Positions 7,721-14,182 of a stretch of 14,182 nt of DNA are shown here, one piece after another. The stretch lies in the NCBI GenBank assembly GCA_900088475.1, contig FLMG01002622.1, positions 84,538 through 98,719 on the forward strand, read 5' to 3'. Both the position numbers and the translations under genes were made by a program. The notes under the pieces are model-generated. The model made no database searches. It was not told where the DNA came from and worked only from the letters and a program-made list of their open reading frames with translations. Position 1 is the stretch's first letter, and each line of letters begins with the position of its first letter. The DNA comes from Hyphochytrium catenoides. Its lineage: Eukaryota; Sar; Hyphochytriomycetes; Hyphochytriales; Hyphochytriaceae.

Positions 7721-9020
7721 TCCCGACCCTGACTGCCTTTTTTCGGGATCCTTTGCCTGCTTCACGTTTCTAGCGCTCTTATTACCCATTTATCAGTAAA
7801 CCTATGGGTGTGCCGTGCTGGACATCAAACGGTAGAACTCCAACTTATTATTCCTAGAGGGAAAAGGGATCTAACCATAACCATCACCGAGGGTTCTATG
7901 GTGCTAATGCGATTCTACTCCTGACCTCACATCAACCACGCTGAAAGCGGGTTGCTTTGTTCCTCAGTGCCGTCGTACTGCGGTGTAGTTCAATCTGAAG
8001 TGTTTGTCCTTGCGTTTCTTCGCCACAATCCAGACCCTTTCCACGTACTATCATCGGATGATGGAGCTTACTTGGGAGAAGTACAGCTTAGCATAGGTTC
8101 TATGGTGAGACCAAGTTCACTGTGGCGCGTTTGCCCCTGCTTGGCGGCTGTCTGTTTAATAAGGTGTACATTGGCACATTGGCGCCCGTGTCAATGGATG
8201 ATCTATCCGTCGTTTCACTTTTCACTCGCTCCTATCTTCCTTAGTCTGCCGATCTTCATCTTTCCTATCTACTACGGGGACCTGTGAATCTCTTCGTCAC
8301 CGCTCTAGGTTAACCGTCATTTGTGTTCTCCCTCTGTCTCTTTCATATATGTTATTGTACCTTGTGATCCCCTGCTTCTATCTCTCTATACATGGCAGTT
8401 CATTCCCTCATGAGCTCCATTCATTCCTCGAGGTACGACAACCGCTAAGCATCTCCCTTTATACTGGGGAGAAGTAAGGTGAACAGACTCCTCTGCACTT
8501 GTGGGCTATCTATCTCTTTGAGCGTTATCGAAAGGTTAAGCGCTGTGAGTTAGGACATCTGGTTAGTTGGTCCTGTTTACCTAGGCCTGACCAAGGAGAG
8601 GGGAAGGCCCACTCTAACTGTTGGGCGGGGAAGCTTGATGGTAGAGGTCGCTTTCATCAGGGACAATCCTTCTCGTACCTCTACTTCTTTGAATGCCGCT
8701 ACAGGGATCCAAGCCAGATGGGCGTGGAGCCTTCCACCCTTCCCTGACATTGCACGTGAGACATCTTCGTAGTCGCCTCTCTCTGGCCTCGGTACACGAG
8801 GAAGACTTTAGTCTCCTCCCAAACTCCTAACTTCGCTTTCCGCCTTCGTGCATCTTGATGCGGACATCAGCTGCCCTAGCCAGCTTTTGATATCTACTTA
8901 GCAGGAGACAGGAGATGCCCTACTATTTGACATGAGAAGGGACTCTTAAAAACTCTCTTCGCTCGCTCCCTTCATCAATATCTCATCTCCCACTCGGCCT
9001 ATGCGGTCTGTCCCTCGAGA

Positions 9021-9634
9021 AACGTCCTTCTATTTGGTCTGTCTTTCTCTCTTGCTTGACAACTATAATAATAAAAGATAAAAGTAATGGCTTCTTCTCA
9101 ATCAGTCACTGTTCTTCAATAAGTTGGTCGGGGGCAAGTGCACATTAAAAAGGAAAAAGAGAACAAAGAGCTCTACGCGGGAGGAGGAAAGAGAAGATAA
9201 AACCTTGAAGAAGACGATGATGAAGAAGAGAAAGTTGATAAGAGAGACGTGGGACGGACGAGAAATGTGGGAGTTCAGAGCTGTTCGTTTGCTCTCCTTC
9301 TTCCACGTTTTCTGTGGTTAACCTCCTATCTATATAGTCAGTGTCTTTGCTTCTCTTATCAAATTATTCAAAGCTTCTTTTCTCTCTCTCTTTGATGATT
9401 CTCTCTTGAAGAAGTTCTTTGGTCTCTGGTCTCTGTTGTTCCCCTTTTTTCCGGTTGGCTAATCTTCTCTATGGGTAGCTTCCTCTCCTCCTGCCTCCCG
9501 TTTCCCGCTGTATAAATGTGAATCCTCTCTTTCGTGATCTGTCTCCCTCTTCGAGTTGTGCCTTCATTTCCAGATCAGGTTGACTGTTTCCTTCCTTCCT
9601 TCCTTCTCTGTCTCTCTCTCTCTCTGTCTCTCTC

Positions 9635-9665
<31 letters not shown>

Positions 9666-10056
9666 GGAAAAGAGAATAGTACGATAACAGTAAAGAGGGG
9701 CCGGCATCAGTGCAGCGATTCGATGATGGCTATAATGAATATACTTATGTTCTTAGCGTGTCTTCTCTAGGTCCGTGTCGTCTCTCTCTCTCTGTCTCTC
9801 TCTCTCTCTCTATTTGGTGTATAGGACGTTTGATGATCACACTTCGTCTCTCTTGGTGTGTCTCTTTGAACTAGTATATCTTTCTTTCTACTATAGTTCT
9901 ACTATACATCATGTCTATGTTGTCTCTATCCATCGTCGTCTCCCCCTTTTTTTCTGTCTCTCTCTCTTTTTCTCCATGCAGCCTGCCCTCAGATTTGCCG
10001 CTCGCTCTCTTTTTTGACGTCGTCTATCTCTCTCTCATCCACATCTCTCCTCGTCT

Positions 10057-10102
<46 letters not shown>

Positions 10103-10140
10103 TTCTTTCTTTCTTTCTCTCTCTCTCACTTTCACTTAGC
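9021..10140. repeat. CT-rich polypyrimidine region
   Basis: The sequence is progressively pyrimidine-rich. A GA-rich patch sits at about 9150-9240. CT runs interrupted by G lie at about 9608-9665, CT runs at 9780-9812, and CT/CTTT runs at about 10055-10130. A short mixed stretch at 9666-9770 separates two of the runs. Open frames across it encode Ser/Leu strings only. Confidence 0.85.
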
Positions 10141-10339
10141 TTCTCTCTTAGTTCCTCTCATCCTCAAAAAGATAATGCTTCTTTAATATAATGAAGATGT
10201 TTCAACGCCTTCTTTTAATTGATGTACGGAGGAAAGAGCTCTTTTTATCTAGTAACTATCCATTATGGAGAGCAACAGAAAAAGACAGAACAACAACAAA
10301 GTTTGCTACCGAGCAGTCCATCAAAGAGGAAGAAAGAGA

Positions 10340-10735
10340 AGGGTCTTTGAAGGTGAAAGAAGGTTCAGTAGTATAGAAGAGTGAAGCGGAAAGAAGGAGA
10401 GAGAAGAAGAGAGAAAAAGAGAGAAACAGAGGGAAATTTAAAGATTGAGAAAGAGGCAGAGGAAAGAGACGGAGAGGAAAGAGACAAGCAAGTCGCTGAA
10501 TAATAGAGGGGATTGAGACGAAGGGATGTGCAGAAGAGAGTTCATGTAAGAGAGAAGTGAGAGAAGAGACAGAGAGAGAGAGAGAGAGAGAGAGGAAGAA
10601 AGAGAGAGAGAGGAAGAAAGAGAGAGAAAGAAAGAGAGAGGTAAGAGTGAGAGAGAGACAGAGACAGAGAGAGAGAGAGCGAAACAAAGAGGCGACGACG
10701 AGAGAAGAGAGGAGAGAGGGAGAGGTGAGACAATA
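10340..10735. repeat. GA-rich polypurine region
   Basis: A purine-rich plus strand with a pure GA run at about 10568-10594 and a repeated GAGGAAGAAAGAGAG unit at about 10593-10632. The polarity is opposite to that of the CT block just upstream. Minus-strand open frames here are Ser/Leu repeat translations. Bases 10141-10339 are mixed, with nothing recognised. Confidence 0.85.
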
Positions 10736-10740
10736 ACTCT

Positions 10741-11599
10741 CCCTAGCTCTTCACTTCCGTTTGATCAAGTATAGATACAGACAGACTCGGCCAAGTGCGG
10801 TACTTATGATCCTTGTCAGCATTAATTTGAGCGAAAAGTAGATTACCTAAGTAAAGCCACAATCCGTAAGTACTTGTACCTGCTCCTATCCATCAGGCTT
10901 TCTACTCCTGCGAGTTCATTGGACACGATGGGCCCTTAATCGTCAATCATTGGCTTAGAAACTCCTCCTCAACCAATCAGAAAGAAGAGGCTCCCTCTGT
11001 CACGACTCACAATCCAATCAAATACTTGACCAATAATTCACATAGGATAAACTGACAAATGGCAACTTTTCGCCAATTTGACAATGTCAATCATTCATAT
11101 TTACATATTTACTCCCGTATTCTTCTCCCCGAAGCCTCATATGTGAATTAAGCGGTGAATTGATTGGTGAATAATGTTAGTTTACACCACCCTTCAACTT
11201 ATTGGGATATTCCATACATTTTCTATAGTAAACAGCCCACTACTGAGAAAGACAGAGCTGGAAGACGAAGAAACGAAGCTCATCGAGCTTTTTCTCTCTC
11301 ATTCTTTGATCTTCAGTCTCTTCCATTGGCTTCCTTCTCCTCCGCGCAGCTCTCACTTCTCGCGCAGTCTCCCCTGTGTTTATTGGCATAACGGGCAGCT
11401 TCGTCTTCATCTCTGGTGGTCTTGGGAGTCTGGCGTCATAAGGCGTTTGGCTCTGCTGATCCCAAGGAGACTTGTCGCTTCTGCATCGTCTATCTGCCAG
11501 TCTCGTCCTTTGCCACATCTTGGTCTCCTGTCTCTCGCTGTCTGTCTCTCCGTGCTCCTGCTTCTCGATATTTTCTTAGCTATTGGACTGTAATCCATC
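10741..11599 (+). promoter_or_regulatory. Upstream region of the PAPS reductase gene with CCAAT cluster
   Basis: A mixed, fairly AT-rich region. Six CCAAT-box cores lie in about 220 bp: ATTGG at 10949-10953, CCAAT at 10973-10977, 11014-11018, 11030-11034 and 11073-11077, and ATTGG at 11163-11167. GTCAATCATT occurs twice, at 10942-10951 and 11086-11095. CCAAT boxes are bound by the NF-Y/HAP complex in many eukaryotes; that they work this way here is inference. Bases 11280-11599 are pyrimidine-rich and may be the 5' UTR. No convincing TATA box is placed. Confidence 0.5.
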
Positions 11600-12946
11600 A
11601 TGGCCTCGTGCTCAATGGAAGAAGCCAGGGGCGGAGGCTGTGCCATCTATCCGTCTCCACCTCCTCCTTCCGCAGCTCAGCCTATAGCTGCTGCTCCCTC
11701 TCCATCGCCTTCTGAGGATACGTGCCAAAGTGGAGAAAGCGGAGCTTGCAAAATTCAATGGAAGACGCGACGGAACGCCCCTTCTCCTTCCTCGTCTCCG
11801 GCTGCCTTGGCAAATGGACATGGAGCCTCTCAAGAAGAAGAAGAGAGAGAGGCTGAAGAGTGCACGGAAGAAGGCTGCGCTCTTGTGAGTGTCGAACCCA
11901 TAGATCCGAGGCTGGGCGCTCCTCTTCGCCTTATAAATAGCCAGCTCACGCTGAAGAGCCCAGAAGAGATCATCTTATGGGCTAAGGAAAAGTATGGGGA
12001 TGGACTCATCCTAACCACGTCATTTGGCATACAATCGGCCGTCATGCTGCACATGGTCACGCGGCTTATCCCTAACATTCCTGTTGTCTGGGTTGACACT
12101 GGCTTTCTCCCTAAAGAAACCTATGTCTTCGCGCAAGAACTTATTGAGAGGCTCAACCTGAACATCAAAGTCTATCAACCGCAGCTTTCTGCTGCTCGTC
12201 TGGAAGCTCTGTATGGAAAGCTCTGGGAGGCTGAAGCTCCCGAAATGCATGAGTTATATGGAACGATCACCAAGGTGGAGCCGATGAACAGAGCTATTGA
12301 GGAGCTTAATGCAACGGCAGTCTTTACGGGTCTTCGAGCTAAACAAACGGATCTTCGGAAGAAGATGCAGATTGTCAACAAGACAAAAGGGAAAGAGCAT
12401 AAGGTCTGCCCCATTCTCTCCTGGACCGAGAAGGACGTAGATGAGTATCTCTCTCGACACAATCTCCCCTACCATCCTCTGAAAGCTCAGGGCTATGAGA
12501 CCGTAGGAGATGCACATTCTTCACGCCCTGTCAGAGAGGGAGAAACAGATGTAAGGGCCACGCGGTTCAATGGTAGAGCGCAAGAGTGTGGCTTGCATCT
12601 GAATGTTGACGCTGCAGACGCTGAAAAGGCCGGTGAAGAGAAACAGGGGAAGAACAATGTGGACCTAGCGCACATTGAAAGGGCGCAGTCCATCCCTGGG
12701 CTGGTGCTTTATACACAGCCAAACTGCAAATTTTGCAAAGCTTCAAAATTGCATCTGAAGAATCTGCAGATTGCCTTTTCAGAGTTTGGTGTTGGGGATG
12801 AAGTCTCTGTTGAGACTCTCATTGCCCGTATTGGACGCACAGTGACCACTGTGCCGCAGATATTTATAGATGGCGAGTACTTGGGAGGGTACAAGGAACT
12901 TGTGCAGCGTTTCCCTGCTGAGAAGGAGGAGAAAGAAGATGCTTGA
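11600..12946 (+). CDS. PAPS reductase-glutaredoxin fusion (sulfonucleotide reductase)
   Basis: A 448-residue single-exon protein that reduces activated sulfate to sulfite in assimilation. Residues 1 to about 100 are a Ser/Pro/Glu-rich extension with several Cys and no clear transit peptide. Residues about 110-335 are a CysH-type domain: LTTSFGIQSAV (138-148), VDTG (165-168), ALYGKLWE (203-210), KVEPMNRA, TGLRAKQ (243-249) and the catalytic ECGLH with C330. The paired cysteine motifs that bind 4Fe-4S in APS reductases are absent (KVCPI at 268-272 has one Cys), so PAPS is the expected substrate. Residues about 365-448 are a glutaredoxin: CKFC at 376-379, TVPQIFIDG with cis-Pro P419, then GG (429-430). 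It would supply electrons to C330. The start lies in ATCATGG with A at -3, and an in-frame TAA precedes it at 11591-11593. The symbol is left empty because plant APR and bacterial cysH both apply only in part. Confidence 0.95.
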   Translation: MASCSMEEARGGGCAIYPSPPPPSAAQPIAAAPSPSPSEDTCQSGESGACKIQWKTRRNAPSPSSSPAALANGHGASQEEEEREAEECTEEGCALVSVEPIDPRLGAPLRLINSQLTLKSPEEIILWAKEKYGDGLILTTSFGIQSAVMLHMVTRLIPNIPVVWVDTGFLPKETYVFAQELIERLNLNIKVYQPQLSAARLEALYGKLWEAEAPEMHELYGTITKVEPMNRAIEELNATAVFTGLRAKQTDLRKKMQIVNKTKGKEHKVCPILSWTEKDVDEYLSRHNLPYHPLKAQGYETVGDAHSSRPVREGETDVRATRFNGRAQECGLHLNVDAADAEKAGEEKQGKNNVDLAHIERAQSIPGLVLYTQPNCKFCKASKLHLKNLQIAFSEFGVGDEVSVETLIARIGRTVTTVPQIFIDGEYLGGYKELVQRFPAEKEEKEDA

Positions 12947-13424
12947 GGCGAGAAGGTCAGGAAAACTCAATGGGAAGCGAGATACCGGGAAGAAAGAGAG
13001 AAAGAGAACTTTTAGCGAAGAGGGCTAACGTGAGTGCTAGAGTGATCTAGTGGAGAAAGTCAAGCTTGCCGCCACTTTATTTATTGTCATAAAGAGAAAG
13101 TCGTTGTTCATCTTCTTGTCATCGTTTCCTCTCCTTCCATGGCTGTCCTATCGTCTTCTCTCTCTCTCTCTCACGGACCAGACGGTGGTGTTCAGCCGCT
13201 TCGCTCTCTTCCTCCCGTTAGCACAGGTTGGTTTCTTCCTCGCCGATGAAGGTGAGAGAGAGAGAGATTGAGGACAAACGAGTTTGCGTAGCAAAAGAAG
13301 TGAGAGATAGAGAGAAGCCGTTATAGAAGGACGCCCTCCTGTCATTGCAGGGCTGAACGAGGTATAGAACTATATTAAACTAACAGTTGCAGACGTCTTG
13401 GTCTGGCTCTGTGATGGACCTATT
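12947..13424. other. 3' flank of the reductase gene, mixed with GA/CT patches
   Basis: Short GA patches at about 12988-13010 and 13252-13268 and CT patches at about 13155-13172 lie in otherwise mixed sequence. No AATAAA is visible downstream of the reductase stop codon; ATTAAA occurs at about 13373-13378. No gene is supported. Confidence 0.6.
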
Positions 13425-13680
13425 TCTCTCCTCTCTCTCTCTCTCTCTCTTCTCAAAGTAAACAGTGTTTTCCTTATGATCTTACATCCTTGTGTCGCCT
13501 CTCCTCGCCAAAGAGATCCCACATACCTTCTCCCCATGCCTGAGAAAAACTTTGCTACAAGAACGTGTGCCTCTCGCCCAAAAATGACCTCACTCTATCT
13601 TTCTCATTGTGCAGCTGTCTTTTTCTCTTCTCCTTTCTTCTCTTTCTCTTGTTTCTCTCTCTCTTGCGCCTCTGTGTCGT
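13425..13680. repeat. CT-rich block
   Basis: A pyrimidine-rich plus strand with a CT run at about 13428-13451 and CTTTTCTCTTCTCC patches at about 13618-13665, separated by about 130 bp of mixed sequence. Non-coding. Confidence 0.8.
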
Positions 13681-13782
13681 AGGGCGCTGGAGTCTTGAAA
13701 CACTCGCCCCATACGCAGAGATATTTGCTAGCGAGAATCTTCTGGAACTCTTCCACGGAATAGTGTGACGCTTGAGCCGAAC

Positions 13783-13818
<36 letters not shown>

Positions 13819-14137
13819 AAGAGAGAGACAAAGAGAGATGGGGAGAGAAAGAGAGACAGACAGAGAGAGAAAGAGGTAGCAGAGAGAAAGAAGAGAGGCA
13901 GGGGTAAGCGTGGCCGGCCAGAGGAGGGACAGAAAGAGAAAGCAAGAAATAGAGCAAAAGAGACAGGAAGGGAATGTATGAGGTGAGAGACAGGCAGAAA
14001 GACAACGAAGAACGAGGTGCAAAAAGTTAGAGCCATGCATCCAAGAAAGGCAATCTAAAGGAGATAGGCCGGTCCGCAAATGGCAAAGGACCATTGTTGA
14101 ATGTAAAGAAGAAAGGGATCTCAAGGAGACAAAAGAA

Positions 14138-14171
<34 letters not shown>

Positions 14172-14182
14172 AGAGAGAGAGA
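13783..14182. repeat. GA-rich polypurine block to the window end
   Basis: A pure GA run at about 13785-13815, then GACAGA, GAAAGA and GGGAGAG variants to about 13900. A mixed purine-leaning stretch follows, and GA runs return from about 14138 to the end. The repeat continues past the window edge. Minus-strand frames of up to 189 codons across it are Ser/Leu strings and are not genes. Confidence 0.88.

Larger units (their letters stand above)
6787..9020. other. Microsatellite-free block, no gene recognised
   Basis: About 2.2 kb of ordinary complexity and near-balanced base composition, in contrast to the GA/CT-saturated flanks. The longest open frames (7952-8287 and 8499-8747, plus strand, 111 and 82 codons) have no recognisable domain and no protein-like continuity, and I do not call them genes. 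No tRNA, rRNA, LTR or transposase signature is recognised. It does contain four copies of AAACGGTAG, a TGAC run, and a 12-base repeat GGTTCTATGGTG at 7892-7903 and 8096-8107. It could be a decayed mobile element, a non-coding RNA locus or a gene with many short exons. Confidence 0.5.

Noticed and set aside
7952-8287. 111-codon plus-strand open frame in the unexplained block
   Set aside because: The composition is Cys/Trp-rich and irregular, no family is recognised, and the length is not exceptional for chance. Kept only as part of the block description.
8499-8747. 82-codon plus-strand open frame, and a possible rRNA-like look of the surrounding sequence
   Set aside because: No conserved rRNA core sequence could be matched on either strand, and the reading frame has no recognisable domain.
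11174-11715. Overlapping open frames upstream of and into the reductase gene
   Set aside because: They run in other frames than the reductase, have no domain, and the reductase has its own strong start with an in-frame stop just before it.
12401-12415. Reductase as a 4Fe-4S APS reductase of the plant/bacterial assimilatory type
   Set aside because: Only a single Cys occurs at KVCPI, and no CC plus CxxC pairs flank the C-terminal part of the domain. The sequence follows the PAPS-type pattern instead.
13555-14124. 189-codon minus-strand open frame
   Set aside because: Nearly all of it is Ser/Leu/Cys strings from CT repeats, and several equally long frames overlap it.
1-14182. CRISPR array, insertion sequence, operon or prokaryotic signals
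   Set aside because: The repeats are dinucleotide microsatellites without spacers. No transposase, Shine-Dalgarno-led gene series or terminator hairpins are present.
1-14182. Telomere or subtelomere because of the dense simple repeats
   Set aside because: No telomere-type G-rich heptamer or hexamer arrays are present. The repeats are GA/CT and interspersed with genes.

Overview
This is nuclear DNA from a eukaryote. It holds two convincing protein-coding genes in 14 kb. Everything else is non-coding and dominated by (GA)n/(CT)n simple repeats. Evidence for a eukaryote: long polypurine/polypyrimidine microsatellites, large gene-free gaps, no Shine-Dalgarno or operon layout, a secretory signal peptide, a good Kozak start, and CCAAT-type promoter elements. 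Both genes are single uninterrupted reading frames, so the genome looks intron-poor at this locus. A sulfate-assimilation enzyme points to an organism that reduces its own sulfate, such as an alga, a fungus-like organism or another free-living protist. An intron-poor alga (a red alga, for example) is one possibility, but the sequence does not settle the lineage.

Layout. 1-2870: alternating GA-rich and CT-rich tracts with short islands of ordinary sequence, an approximately 169-bp direct duplication and a GATA microsatellite. 3182-5734, minus strand: an 850-residue secreted protein, rich in Gly, Ala, Ser and Gln, with four 24-residue repeats. 5735-6786: its pyrimidine-rich (on the plus strand) upstream region and more GA/CT tracts. 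6787-9020: about 2.2 kb of ordinary-complexity sequence with no microsatellites and no recognisable gene, carrying a recurrent AAACGGTAG motif. 9021-10740: CT-rich, then GA-rich. 10741-11599: upstream region of the next gene, with six CCAAT boxes in about 220 bp. 11600-12946, plus strand: a PAPS reductase fused to a C-terminal glutaredoxin. 12947-14182: more GA/CT tracts.

The two genes are divergently oriented and separated by about 5.9 kb, and nothing shows that they act together. The most interesting item is the sulfonucleotide reductase. Its catalytic domain is of the iron-sulfur-free bacterial/fungal PAPS reductase type, yet it has the domain order of plant APS reductases, with what looks like a genuine glutaredoxin domain as built-in electron donor. 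The second is the secreted repeat protein, which I cannot assign to a known family.
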